Assembly (NCBI RefSeq): GCF_038419845.1
Contig: NZ_JBCAQT010000003.1
Span: 62,001 to 126,000, forward strand
Origin: Marinimicrobium sp038419845
GTDB lineage: Bacteria; Pseudomonadota; Gammaproteobacteria; Pseudomonadales; Cellvibrionaceae
DNA: 64,000 nt
Direction of reading: 5' to 3'
Shown here piece after piece: positions 1-7,722 of this stretch. Below the pieces are notes generated by a model. That model did not search any database. It saw nothing but the letters and a program-made list of their open reading frames with translations, and was not told where the DNA came from. Within the stretch, counting starts at the first letter, position 1. Each line of letters opens with the position of its first letter. The position numbers and the translations under genes are program-made.

Positions 1-210
1 GACGCGATGCAGCAGCAGGCCATGGCGGTGGCCAAACTCGATACCTATAAACGGCGGTTGAGGTCGGTGGTGGCGGCGCTACAGCGGATCGAGGATGATG
101 ACTACGGCTTCTGTAAAGTCTGTGACCAGCCCATTCCGCTCGCCCGCCTGCAGGTGCGCCCCGAGGCCGAATACTGCCTGAACTGTCAGGACCGGGCGGA
201 TCGCCAGTAG
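1..210 (+). CDS. DksA/TraR-type C4 zinc-finger protein, 5' end outside window
   Basis: The reading frame is open to the first base, so the gene probably starts upstream of the window. The visible part has a four-cysteine zinc finger of the DksA/TraR type (Cys pairs C-x2-C and C-x2-C, residues 36/39 and 57/60 counted from the ATG at base 7), preceded by an acidic stretch (EDDDYG) typical of the family. Family members bind the RNA polymerase secondary channel or act as small zinc-binding regulators. The fragment is shorter than DksA (about 150 aa), so it may be a TraR-like short member or a truncated view of a longer one. Confidence 0.75.
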   Translation, partial: DAMQQQAMAVAKLDTYKRRLRSVVAALQRIEDDDYGFCKVCDQPIPLARLQVRPEAEYCLNCQDRADRQ

Positions 211-233
211 CCCCGGGATCCGGGGCTCAGACC

Positions 234-647
234 TCAAAAATGAAGGTAGCAGTCCTCGTCGTTTTCAATGAGGGCTTTCAGAATGTGGCGCCGCGTTATG
301 AGTCCCACCAGCTTGCCGTCGCTGACCACCGGGTAGTTTTTGGGCTTCTGGGACATCATGGTCTGGGCCAGTTCGACAATGCTGGTGGTTGGTGTCACCG
401 TCAATACGTCGGTGGCCATGACAGTGCGCACGCCCGGCGGTTCGTCGCAGAAAAAGGCGCCGTTCAGCAACTCCTTGATGCAATCCTGCTCGGAAACAAA
501 ACCGACCACCGCTTCCTTTTCATCGATGACCGGAATCCCGGTCAAGCCACTTTTGAGCAGACGCTCGACCACATCCGAAGTGTTGGCATTGACCGAAATG
601 GCGTGACTCTCCGCCTGCATATAGTCTTTAACCAGGATTGAGTGCAT
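234..647 (-). CDS. CBS-domain protein
   Basis: The 137-aa protein is made almost entirely of two CBS motifs (about residues 8-60 and 75-130), with the typical ALSVNANTS-like start, a GIPVID strand and a final PVVSDGKLVGLITRRHIL segment. Paired CBS motifs (a Bateman module) bind adenine nucleotides and act as energy sensors, here without an attached effector domain. The start is supported by an AGAGGA ribosome site 7-9 nt upstream. It is transcribed in the same direction as pdxJ but separated from it by 113 bp that hold a strong palindrome, so it probably has its own control. Its partner is not evident. Confidence 0.85.
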   Translation of the reverse strand: MHSILVKDYMQAESHAISVNANTSDVVERLLKSGLTGIPVIDEKEAVVGFVSEQDCIKELLNGAFFCDEPPGVRTVMATDVLTVTPTTSIVELAQTMMSQKPKNYPVVSDGKLVGLITRRHILKALIENDEDCYLHF

Positions 648-659
648 AGCGCGGTCCTC

Positions 660-697
660 TTTATGACGACTTATGACGACTCGTAATCACGAGTCGT
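660..697. promoter_or_regulatory. Palindrome plus direct repeat upstream of the CBS gene
   Basis: A perfect 9-bp inverted repeat, ACGACTCGT (676-684) and ACGAGTCGT (689-697), has a 4-nt spacer. Next to it the block TATGACGACT occurs twice (about 662-671 and 673-681). The site is 30-50 bp upstream of the CBS-protein start codon (647, minus strand), where a repressor operator or a leader hairpin would lie. The regulator is unknown. Confidence 0.5.
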
Positions 698-760
698 ATC
701 ACAACTTGATAACAACAGGAAAAGGTAGAAGTCACAATTCCTACCGATAAGCATAGCGCA

Positions 761-1540
761 TTACCGACGGGTTTTGTGGCGGCACAGATCCAGATAGGCC
801 TTGACCGCCGGCGCCAGCCCCAGACTGAGGGCATCCACTGTCAGGGCGTGACCGATCGACACCTCATCAATGCCCGGAATCCGCAGGAATTCTCCCAGGT
901 TGTCGAGGTTCAGGTCGTGCCCGGCATTGACGCCCAGGCCGATCTTCCGGGCATGTTGGGTGGCGGCGCGGTAGTCGTCCAGCAAGGTCTCAAGTTCGGA
1001 ACTGTGGGCCTTGTGAGCGGCGGCGTAGGGGCCGGTGTAGAGCTCGATCCGGTCGGCGCCAAGCGCCTGGGCGCGCTCGATCTGCTCCAGGTCCGGATCC
1101 ATAAACAGACTGACCCGAATGCCCAGATCATGCAGCTCTTCGACCAGGGGGCGCAGGGCGTCGGCACTCTGACGCAGGTCGAAGCCGTGGTCGGAGGTCA
1201 GCTGATCGTTGCTGTCGGGCACCAGGGTGCACTGGTGCGGGCGGGCCTGGCGGACCAGCTCCATGAAGCCCGGATAGTTGCCCAGGGGCGCGGCGTGAGG
1301 ATTGCCTTCGATATTGAACTCAATGCCCGGTCGTTCGGCAACCAGAGCGCCAAGGTCAAAGACGTCACCGGGGCGGATGTGGCGTTGGTCGGGCCGCGGG
1401 TGAACGGTCAAGCCATCGGCGCCCGCCTCCAGGCAAATCTCACCGTGATGCACCAGGTCTGGGTAGCTGCCCTCGCGCGAATTGCGAATCAGGGCAATCT
1501 TGTTCAGGTTGACGCTGAGTTTGGTGGTGGGCGTGCTCAT
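761..1540 (-). CDS. pdxJ: Pyridoxine 5'-phosphate synthase
   Basis: PdxJ condenses 1-deoxy-D-xylulose 5-phosphate with 3-amino-2-oxopropyl phosphate to make pyridoxine 5'-phosphate, the last step of the DXP-dependent vitamin B6 route in the cytoplasm. The 259-aa protein matches the family throughout: SVNLNKIALIRNSR near the N-terminus, the GADGLTVHPRPDQRHI phosphate-binding and catalytic segment, EFNIEGNP, and GLGVNAGHDLN with SIGHALT near the C-terminus. It overlaps the stop of the upstream cyclophilin gene by 4 nt (ATGA), so the two are probably translationally coupled. Confidence 0.97.
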   Translation of the reverse strand: MSTPTTKLSVNLNKIALIRNSREGSYPDLVHHGEICLEAGADGLTVHPRPDQRHIRPGDVFDLGALVAERPGIEFNIEGNPHAAPLGNYPGFMELVRQARPHQCTLVPDSNDQLTSDHGFDLRQSADALRPLVEELHDLGIRVSLFMDPDLEQIERAQALGADRIELYTGPYAAAHKAHSSELETLLDDYRAATQHARKIGLGVNAGHDLNLDNLGEFLRIPGIDEVSIGHALTVDALSLGLAPAVKAYLDLCRHKTRR

Positions 1541-2151
1541 TCGCTCTGGTCTCCGTGGCTCGAGCCATTGTCGCCGGTATCGGTCACCCGGCGGGCACTG
1601 AGTATGCGGACCGGAGTATTGGGCGCGTTGGGGTAATCGTCGTAGTTACCGGTGGGTTCTTCCACAATGGCCACAATGGTTTCCTGTCCGGACACCACGC
1701 GACCGAAGACGGTGTAGCCCGGCTTGTCGTCGCTGGCATCCAGGCTGCTGTTATTGTTGAGGTTGATGAAAAACTGGGAGTTGGCGCTGTCGGGGTCGCT
1801 CTTGCGGGCCATGGCGACGGTCATCGGTTTGTTGCTCAGACCATTGTCTGACTCGTTGGCCACCGGATCCCGGGTGTCCTTTTTGCTGAAATCGTAGGTC
1901 ATGCCGCCGCCCTGGACCACAAACCCGGGGATCACCCGGTGAAAGATGGTGCCATCGTAAAAGCGGTCATCGACGTAGCGCAGAAAGTTTTCCACGGTTT
2001 TGGGGGCCTTCTCGGCGAATAACTCCAGAACGATCTCACCCTCATCGGTGTCGAGTTTGACTCTGGGGTTGCCCTCGTCCTGCGCCTGCAGCGGCAGGGC
2101 GGTCAGTGACGTCAGTGACAGGAGTGCAGTTAAACAAAAGCGTAAAAGCAT
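1537..2151 (-). CDS. Periplasmic cyclophilin-type peptidyl-prolyl isomerase
   Basis: The product catalyses cis-trans isomerisation of Xaa-Pro bonds. An N-terminal signal peptide (about residues 1-24, hydrophobic run then ALPLQAQ) sends it to the periplasm, and a single cyclophilin domain follows (FHRVIPGFVVQGGG, NSQFFINL, YTVFGRVVSGQ). I chose the second of two nearby ATGs (2151) because GAGGAG sits directly against the first ATG but 6 nt before the second, giving 204 aa. It is close to E. coli PpiA/PpiB in length and motifs. It overlaps pdxJ by 4 nt. Confidence 0.93.
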   Translation of the reverse strand: MLLRFCLTALLSLTSLTALPLQAQDEGNPRVKLDTDEGEIVLELFAEKAPKTVENFLRYVDDRFYDGTIFHRVIPGFVVQGGGMTYDFSKKDTRDPVANESDNGLSNKPMTVAMARKSDPDSANSQFFINLNNNSSLDASDDKPGYTVFGRVVSGQETIVAIVEEPTGNYDDYPNAPNTPVRILSARRVTDTGDNGSSHGDQSE

Positions 2152-2184
2152 GGTCATCTCCTCGTTAGTGGGCCGCGTGGCCCA

Positions 2185-2886
2185 CTAGCGCCATTCCGAC
2201 TGCCGGCGACGCTTACCGATGGCCTGCAGAATCAGGGAGAGCAAAACGCCGGCCAGCAGGATACCACCGCCGAACAACCAGTCCTGATAGCGCTTTTCTT
2301 TTTTCAAACGCTCGTTGTCTGCCTGGATCACGTCCTGCCGGGTCTGCAGCATCTGGTAGTTTTCGCTGAGCTCCTGGTGTTGCTCATGCAGCCCGACCGC
2401 ATCGGATGAGAGTTCTCTGAGCTCTTCATGCTCTTCCTGCAGAGACGCGTAATCGTTCTGGAGTTGTTCGAGTTCTTCGCTCAGCTGCTCTGTTTCGCTA
2501 CGGGCTTCCGCCAGGTTCTGTTCGAGGGAGCGGTTTTCCTCGGCAATCGTTTCGGCCCGGCGCTCGGCTTCAGCCAGCTGGAGTGCCGCGGTCGGCTCGT
2601 CGAGCAGAAACTGACTGCGTACCCAGCCCTCTTCCCCACCCGTGGTGCGGACCAGGCTCCAGGACTCGCCATCGTCGGCTTCATCCTCCCGGATCAGCTC
2701 CAGCTGGGTGCCGCTGGACAGACCACTGTGGACGATCCGGTACTGGTTGCCCATGCCGCTTCGCAGTGGGACATAGAGCGTATCGGACACATACCGGTCC
2801 TGGGCGTGAACAGTAACGCTAAGCAGTGGCGCTGAGAGTACAAACAGGCAAAGGCTGGCAATAAATATTTTCACGCGGGTTCCCAT
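2185..2886 (-). CDS. YgiM-like SH3-domain membrane protein (TIGR04211 type)
   Basis: The 233-aa protein has a signal peptide (to about residue 27), a bacterial SH3 domain opening with RYVSDTLYVPLRSGMGNQYRIV, a long glutamate-rich coiled coil (about 90-200), and a C-terminal membrane helix (WLFGGGILLAGVLLSLILQAIG) followed by basic residues. This is the architecture of E. coli YgiM. The SH3 part should lie in the periplasm, where such domains bind peptidoglycan or proteins; the substrate is unknown. The frame is open 18 codons further upstream with another ATG at 2904, and ribosome-site evidence does not separate the starts; 2886 gives the best signal peptide. Confidence 0.8.
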   Translation of the reverse strand: MGTRVKIFIASLCLFVLSAPLLSVTVHAQDRYVSDTLYVPLRSGMGNQYRIVHSGLSSGTQLELIREDEADDGESWSLVRTTGGEEGWVRSQFLLDEPTAALQLAEAERRAETIAEENRSLEQNLAEARSETEQLSEELEQLQNDYASLQEEHEELRELSSDAVGLHEQHQELSENYQMLQTRQDVIQADNERLKKEKRYQDWLFGGGILLAGVLLSLILQAIGKRRRQSEWR

Positions 2887-2970
2887 CTTTGTATGAACGA
2901 TCATTCGTCGGAATTGTACGCCAAATACAGTGTAAACCAAGTGGCACAGTCCGCATTTTTTTGCTGTGGT

Positions 2971-3270
2971 TCAGGGCAAAACCCGTTTGAAGGGTTTGAC
3001 TTCCACTTTGGCATAAACGCCGGCGGCGACGTAGGGGTCGGCATCCGCCCAGGAGCGGGCGTCGTCCAGAGAGTCGAACTCGGCGACGATCAGACTGCCG
3101 GTGAAACCGGCGGTGCCGGGATCTTCACTGTCAGTGGCCGGGTGAGGGCCGGCCAGCAACAGGCGACCGGCATCTTTGAGCTGGTTCAGCCTGGCCAGGT
3201 GGTCGGTGCGGGCGCCTTTGCGTTTGTCCAGACTGTTGGGAACGTCCTCGCTCATGATCGCGTAAAACAT
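2971..3270 (-). CDS. yciI: YciI-family protein
   Basis: The 99-aa protein has the YciI/dimeric alpha-beta barrel signature: an initial MFYAIMSEDVPNSLDKR, then AHLARLNQLKDAGRLLLAGPHP-like sequence and DDARSWADADPYVAAGVY near the end. YciI proteins are small cytoplasmic proteins with a conserved His-Asp pair of uncertain function. The gene sits between a YgiM-like gene and an inner-membrane protein in a minus-strand run, as yciI does near septation-type membrane genes in related genomes. Confidence 0.92.
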   Translation of the reverse strand: MFYAIMSEDVPNSLDKRKGARTDHLARLNQLKDAGRLLLAGPHPATDSEDPGTAGFTGSLIVAEFDSLDDARSWADADPYVAAGVYAKVEVKPFKRVLP

Positions 3271-3356
3271 AATGACTCCTTACCGGGTTTTCGTTAATGC
3301 TGTGTGAACCGGGGCCTTGCTGACAAGACCTCCTTCGGTTGTGTTTGCAGGCACTG

Positions 3357-4112
3357 TTACTGGCCGTCGTTGATCACTTCTTCCAGATCGAGGTGAGTGA
3401 GCTTCCGGATCTGGCGAAACAGATAGAACAGAGCCACCGCCATTACCAGCATGGCCGGAAGGGCAATGACCGGAAAACTCAAGGCCGTCATCTTGCCCAA
3501 CTCCTCATTGAATGCCAGCGTGCCGGGCGGACTTTCCAGTATCAATTTTGCCAGAATGAAGTTGAGCACCGAAGACAGAAAGAAAGAGCCGGCAATCAGA
3601 TAGGTGGCGTTCTGCAAGGTTTTCTCAAAGGCCGTCTCGGTGCCGTAATGTCGTAGCGCGCGGGCGACTTTCTCCACCTTGAGGACCTTGTCGTTGTACA
3701 GAAAAGTCTTGACCAGTGGGTAGCGGGTTTTCAGGGAAAAGAGTGTCGCCAGGCCGATGATACCGGGGATGGCCGCCTCCTTGATGGCAATGTACTGGGG
3801 GTCGAGCTCGAGCAGGCTGATTCCGCCCGTGAGCATGATGCTGATAAAGCCCAGGGCTGAAAAGACGTTGAGCTTGCGGCTGGTCAGAAAGTCGTGAAGT
3901 CCGTAGATCAACGGAAACGCCAGGGCGATGACAATCCCGAGTTTGATGCCCAGGTGTTCCTCGCCGCTGAATCGGGTCAGGATCACGGTGGGGATGACAA
4001 TGTTCAGCAACAGGTTGGCCAGCAGGCTCTCCCGCTTGGGCTTGTTGGGGGGCGGATTGGTGTCGGTGCCGGGACTCCGGGTATCCGGCTTGTCGGTCAT
4101 ACTGTCGGTCAT
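3357..4112 (-). CDS. Inner-membrane protein, VC0807-like
   Basis: The 251-aa protein has a short polar, proline-rich N-terminus (about 30 aa) and then about six hydrophobic segments, including LLLNIVIPTVILTRF, LGIVIALAFPLIYGLHDF and VFSALGFISIMLTGGI. It resembles VC0807-type membrane proteins, which are related to intracellular septation proteins; no activity is established. The frame is open 89 codons upstream, but that extension is arginine-rich and unlike the family. I prefer ATG 4112; ATG 4100 is also possible. It diverges from rnm with about 85 bp between. Confidence 0.65.
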   Translation of the reverse strand: MTDSMTDKPDTRSPGTDTNPPPNKPKRESLLANLLLNIVIPTVILTRFSGEEHLGIKLGIVIALAFPLIYGLHDFLTSRKLNVFSALGFISIMLTGGISLLELDPQYIAIKEAAIPGIIGLATLFSLKTRYPLVKTFLYNDKVLKVEKVARALRHYGTETAFEKTLQNATYLIAGSFFLSSVLNFILAKLILESPPGTLAFNEELGKMTALSFPVIALPAMLVMAVALFYLFRQIRKLTHLDLEEVINDGQ

Positions 4113-4197
4113 TCTTGCCTCAAGGGTCTCGCGTGAGTCAATGGCTACCGGGCGCGCAGACGTGCCATAATGGCGCTTTTGCGGCGGGAGCCTGCTT

Positions 4198-5037
4198 TTG
4201 TTCGATTTGCACAGCCACAGCGTGTGTTCTGACGGTATTCTAAGCCCTGAGGCGCTAATGTCGAGGGCCAAAGAGCGTGGTGTCACCTCGCTGGCTCTGA
4301 CAGACCACGATACCGTCGCGGGCCTGGGGCGTGCGCAAACCGCCGCCACTGCTCTGGGTTTGACACTGGTTCCGGGCATAGAGTTCTCCAGTCAGTGGGG
4401 GCGTGGAGGGGTTCACATCGTGGGGTTGAACTTCGATCTGGACTCTCCCGACCTGCACCGGGCCATTGCCCAGCAGCAGACGGCACGCGAGGAGCGGGCC
4501 CGGGCGATTGACCAGCGCCTGGCAAAACTGGGCATTCCCGGGGCCCTGGACGGTGCCCGGCGCCTGGCCGGAGAAGGGCAGTTGGGGCGGCCCCATTTTG
4601 CCGGTTATCTGGTGGAGCGCGGCCTGGTCAAAGACGCCGGAGCCGCCTTCAAAAAGTACCTCGGGGCCGGCAAACCGGCCGATGTCAAATTCCAGTGGCC
4701 CTCGATCGAACAGGTGGTGGGCTGGATTCAGGCGGCCGGAGGCCTGGCGGTCCTGGCCCACCCCCGCAAATACCCCCTGACACGCACCAAAATGAGTGCC
4801 CTGATTGGTGATTTTGCCGAGCTCGGCGGCGATGCGCTGGAGGTGATCAGCGGGCAGCAACCCTCCGGCATGGCAGAGGATCTCGCGCGTCTGGCGTCAC
4901 GCCATGAGCTGGCGGCCTCCTGCGGCAGCGACTTTCACCGCCCGGACGCGCCCTGGCAGGAGCTGGGCAATTTCGGCCGGCTGCCGCCGGGTTGTCAGCC
5001 TGTGTGGGAGTTGCCAGGCTTTGCCGAGCGCCCCTGA
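4198..5037 (+). CDS. rnm: PHP-domain 5'-3' exoribonuclease (RNase AM)
   Basis: The 279-aa protein is a PHP-domain phosphoesterase of the YciV/TrpH family. Metal-binding motifs are visible: DLHSHSVCSDG at the N-terminus, LTDHDTVAGL, PGIEFSS, LAHPRKYPLT and CGSDFHRPDAP. The E. coli homologue matures the 5' ends of rRNAs and degrades RNA oligonucleotides and 3',5'-bisphosphates. Translation starts at TTG (4198): no ATG or GTG is available because a stop lies at 4168, and GGGAG sits 7 nt upstream. The gene leads the conserved rnm-yciO-scpA-scpB-rluB cluster. Confidence 0.9.
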   Translation: MFDLHSHSVCSDGILSPEALMSRAKERGVTSLALTDHDTVAGLGRAQTAATALGLTLVPGIEFSSQWGRGGVHIVGLNFDLDSPDLHRAIAQQQTAREERARAIDQRLAKLGIPGALDGARRLAGEGQLGRPHFAGYLVERGLVKDAGAAFKKYLGAGKPADVKFQWPSIEQVVGWIQAAGGLAVLAHPRKYPLTRTKMSALIGDFAELGGDALEVISGQQPSGMAEDLARLASRHELAASCGSDFHRPDAPWQELGNFGRLPPGCQPVWELPGFAERP

Positions 5038-5094
5038 CCATTGATGAACAAGCGTACCGATAGCGACAGATACCCTGCACATGAGGAGCGAAGT

Positions 5095-5721
5095 ATGGCG
5101 CAGTTTTTTCAGATTCACCCCGATAACCCCCAGGATCGGCTGATCCGGCAGGCCGTGGACATTGTCCGCAAGGGCGGCATCATTGCCTACCCGACGGATT
5201 CGGCCTATGCCCTGGGCTGTCATATCGGAGATAAAATGGCGCTGGATCGCATCCGGTTGATGCGACGGCTGGACAAGCACCACAACTTTACCCTGATGTG
5301 CCGGGATCTGTCGGAGCTGGCCACCTTTGCGCGGGTGGACAACCAGGTGTTCCGGCTGCTGAAAAATCATACACCCGGCCCCTTCACCTTCATTCTGCCG
5401 GGCACCTCGGAAGTTCCCCGGCGGCTCATGCACCCCAAGCGCAAGACCATCGGCCTGCGGGTGCCCGACAATCGCATTGCCCTGGCGCTGATGGAGGAGC
5501 TGCGTGAGCCCCTGATGACCAGTAGCCTGCTACTGCCTGGAGATACTCTGCCGATCAGCGACCCGATTGACATCCGTGAGCGGCTCGAACACCAGATTGA
5601 GCTGGTGATCGACGGCGGCAATTGCGGTCTGGAGCCCACCACCGTGGTGGATCTGACCGGTGATGTCCCGGTTGTGACCCGGCAGGGCAAGGGCGATGCC
5701 AGCGCCTTTGTGCCCGATTGA
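5095..5721 (+). CDS. yciO: YciO/Sua5-family threonylcarbamoyl-AMP synthase-like protein
   Basis: The 208-aa protein has the YrdC/Sua5 fold: KGGIIAYPTDSAYALGC near residue 30, a KRKTIGLRVPDN segment, and PTTVVDLTGDVPVVTRQGKG at the C-terminus. TsaC/Sua5 members make threonylcarbamoyl-AMP for tRNA t6A; the YciO branch shares the fold, but its cellular role is less certain. ATG 5095 is chosen over upstream TTG/ATG codons because GAGGAG (5083-5088) lies 6 nt before it. The last codon and stop form the beginning of a degenerate 23-bp tandem repeat. Confidence 0.92.
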   Translation: MAQFFQIHPDNPQDRLIRQAVDIVRKGGIIAYPTDSAYALGCHIGDKMALDRIRLMRRLDKHHNFTLMCRDLSELATFARVDNQVFRLLKNHTPGPFTFILPGTSEVPRRLMHPKRKTIGLRVPDNRIALALMEELREPLMTSSLLLPGDTLPISDPIDIRERLEHQIELVIDGGNCGLEPTTVVDLTGDVPVVTRQGKGDASAFVPD

Positions 5722-5830
5722 GCCGCGGCGCTATTCCGGATTAAGTCCCGGCGGTATTCCCGATTGAGCCGCAGCGCTGTTCCTGATTGGGCTGCGGCGC
5801 CTCCGGTTTGAGCCCGGCGCTCGATCCCGT
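5716..5830. repeat. Degenerate 23-bp tandem repeat, about five units
   Basis: Five consecutive 23-nt units begin at 5716, 5739, 5762, 5785 and 5808. Units 1-4 start GATTGAGCC, GATTAAGTC, GATTGAGCC and GATTGGGCT, and units 1-3 continue with a GCGGCGCTATTCC-like tail. The first unit contains the last Asp codon and stop of yciO, so the array looks like a duplication of the gene's 3' tail that has since diverged. Together with the following 80 bp it fills the yciO-scpA gap. Confidence 0.6.
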
Positions 5831-5917
5831 GCCCGGCCTGCCCGTATGCCCGGCGGACGTTAGTCGTTATAATGCCCGGCCAATGGATCAAACCACACGA
5901 GTGACACGAGAAAATTG

Positions 5918-6787
5918 ATGAGTTCAGCCTCCGATAACAGCGCCGAAGCCACGCAGGACACCTCCGGGCCGTCCCTTGCCGGGGCTGAACTGTCGCGCCG
6001 GCCCAGCCAGGAGGAAATGCCCTTCGCCATCGTTCAGGGTAAGGCCTACACCGAGCTTCCCAAGGACCTGTACATTCCGCCGGATGCTCTGGAGGTCTTT
6101 CTGGAGGCGTTTGAGGGGCCGCTGGATCTGTTGCTTTACCTGATCCGCCGACAGAACCTGGATATTCTGGATATCGACGTCTCGGAGATCACCCGTCAGT
6201 ACATGGCCTATGTCGAGCTGATGGACGTGGCTCACTTCGAGTTGGCGGCCGAGTACCTGGTGATGGCGGCCATGCTGGCGGAGATCAAATCGCGCATGCT
6301 GCTGCCGCGCAGCCACGAGGAAGAGGAAGACGAAGAAGACCCTCGGGCGGCTCTGATTCGACGGCTGCAGGAGTACGAGCGCTTCAAGGAGGCGGCCGAG
6401 GATCTCGATGAATTGCCGCGTGTCGGCCGGGAGGTCTTCGAGGCCAGCGCCGAGGCGCCCGATCGCAGCCTGACCCGCCCGGATCCGGAAGTTGAGCTGA
6501 AGGAGATACTGCTGGCCCTGTCCGAGGTACTGCGCCGGGCCGATATGTTTGAAAGCCACCACGTCGAGAAAGAAAAACTCTCCACCCGGGAGCGCATGGC
6601 GCAGGTGCTGGACCGGTTGAGCCACAATCAGTTCATGCCCTTCGTCAGCCTGTTCCGGGTGGAGGAAGGGCGGCTCGGAGTGGTCGTGACCTTTCTCGCC
6701 GTCATGGAACTGATCAAGGAGGCCCTGGTGGAGATCGTCCAGAGCGAACCCTTCGGTCCCATTCACCTCAAGGCCAGGGTTCAGTAA
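5918..6787 (+). CDS. scpA: Segregation and condensation protein A
   Basis: ScpA is the kleisin subunit of the bacterial SMC-ScpAB condensin. The 289-aa protein carries the N-terminal kleisin motif FEGPLDLLLYLIRRQNLDI (about residues 66-84), an acidic linker (EEEEDEEDPR) and a C-terminal winged helix with FMPFVSLFRVEEGRLGVVVTFLAVMELIKE-type sequence. The first 50 residues are a variable polar extension. ATG 5918 is preceded immediately by an in-frame TTG. scpB follows 38 bp downstream. No smc gene is in the window. Confidence 0.95.
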   Translation: MSSASDNSAEATQDTSGPSLAGAELSRRPSQEEMPFAIVQGKAYTELPKDLYIPPDALEVFLEAFEGPLDLLLYLIRRQNLDILDIDVSEITRQYMAYVELMDVAHFELAAEYLVMAAMLAEIKSRMLLPRSHEEEEDEEDPRAALIRRLQEYERFKEAAEDLDELPRVGREVFEASAEAPDRSLTRPDPEVELKEILLALSEVLRRADMFESHHVEKEKLSTRERMAQVLDRLSHNQFMPFVSLFRVEEGRLGVVVTFLAVMELIKEALVEIVQSEPFGPIHLKARVQ

Positions 6788-6825
6788 CCCGGCTGCCAAT
6801 CGAACAGAGACAGTGTGACTCAAGC

Positions 6826-7722
6826 ATGACCATCGAACAGACACAACTGCGCAACATTATCGAGGGCGCGCTTCTGGCGGCAGGTCAGCCCCTGAACCTG
6901 AACAAGCTCAAGAGCCTGTTCGAGGAGGACGAAGCGCCGGAAAAAGACGACCTGTTGACGGCTCTGAATGCCATCGCGGCCGATTGTGAGGGGCGCGGGT
7001 TCGAGCTCAAAGAGGTGGGCTCGGGCTGGCGCTTTCAGGTGCGCACCGATTTTGCTCCCTGGATCAATCGGCTGTGGGAGGAAAAGCCGCAGAAATACTC
7101 CCGCGCCGTGCTCGAGACCCTGGCACTGGTGGCCTACCGGCAGCCGATCACGCGCGGTGACATCGAAGAGATTCGCGGCGTGGCGGTCAGCTCCCACATC
7201 ATCAAGAGCCTGACCGAGCGCGAGTGGGTCAAGGTGGTGGGGCATAGGGATGTTCCGGGCCGACCGGCCCTCTATGCCACAACGCGCCACTTTCTGGATT
7301 ACTTCAATCTCAAGAGCCTGGAGGAGTTGCCCAGCCTGGGTGAAATCCGGGATCTGAACGAAATCAACAAGGCGCTGGACCTGAATGATGATGTCGGTGG
7401 CCGGGACCCGGAGGCCGATCAGGACAGTTCAGAGAGCAGTGACGCAGAAGGCACCGGATCAGACAGCGAAGCGGCCGAAGGCGCCGATTCTGATCACTCG
7501 GAAATGGGCAGCCCGGAAGGTGATAACCCGGAACATGATAGCCCGGAACATGGTAGCCCGGACAATGAAAACACTGAGCCTGAGAGCGACGACGAGTCGC
7601 CGCAGACCGACGCCTTCTCTGATCTGCAAGACGACGCACAAGAACACAGCCCTGAGCCCGAGGTCGATGATGACCGGAATCCGGGTTTGCACGATACCGA
7701 ATCGGATAAGACCCATCTATGA
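6826..7722 (+). CDS. scpB: Segregation and condensation protein B
   Basis: ScpB dimers bind the ScpA kleisin and regulate the SMC ring. Residues 1-185 form the two winged-helix domains (IIEGALLAAGQPL, VLETLALVAYRQPITRGDIEEIRG, GRPALYATTRHFLDYF). The remaining 110 residues are a highly acidic, low-complexity tail unlike short ScpBs, containing a 5-residue repeat (SPEGD, NPEHD, SPEHG, SPDNE). The stop overlaps the rluB start (ATGA), indicating translational coupling. Confidence 0.95.
   Translation: MTIEQTQLRNIIEGALLAAGQPLNLNKLKSLFEEDEAPEKDDLLTALNAIAADCEGRGFELKEVGSGWRFQVRTDFAPWINRLWEEKPQKYSRAVLETLALVAYRQPITRGDIEEIRGVAVSSHIIKSLTEREWVKVVGHRDVPGRPALYATTRHFLDYFNLKSLEELPSLGEIRDLNEINKALDLNDDVGGRDPEADQDSSESSDAEGTGSDSEAAEGADSDHSEMGSPEGDNPEHDSPEHGSPDNENTEPESDDESPQTDAFSDLQDDAQEHSPEPEVDDDRNPGLHDTESDKTHL
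7510..7569 (+). repeat. 15-bp tandem repeat in the scpB acidic tail
   Basis: Four in-frame 15-bp units (7510, 7525, 7540, 7555) share the pattern ARCCCGGAANRTGRT and encode pentapeptides of the type S/N-P-E-H-D/G. The array should be prone to slippage in multiples of five residues without breaking the frame. Confidence 0.8.

Noticed and set aside
4113..4379. N-terminal extension of the VC0807-like membrane protein
   Set aside because: The extension is Arg/Ser-rich, unlike the family, and would overlap rnm. ATG 4112 gives a normal product.
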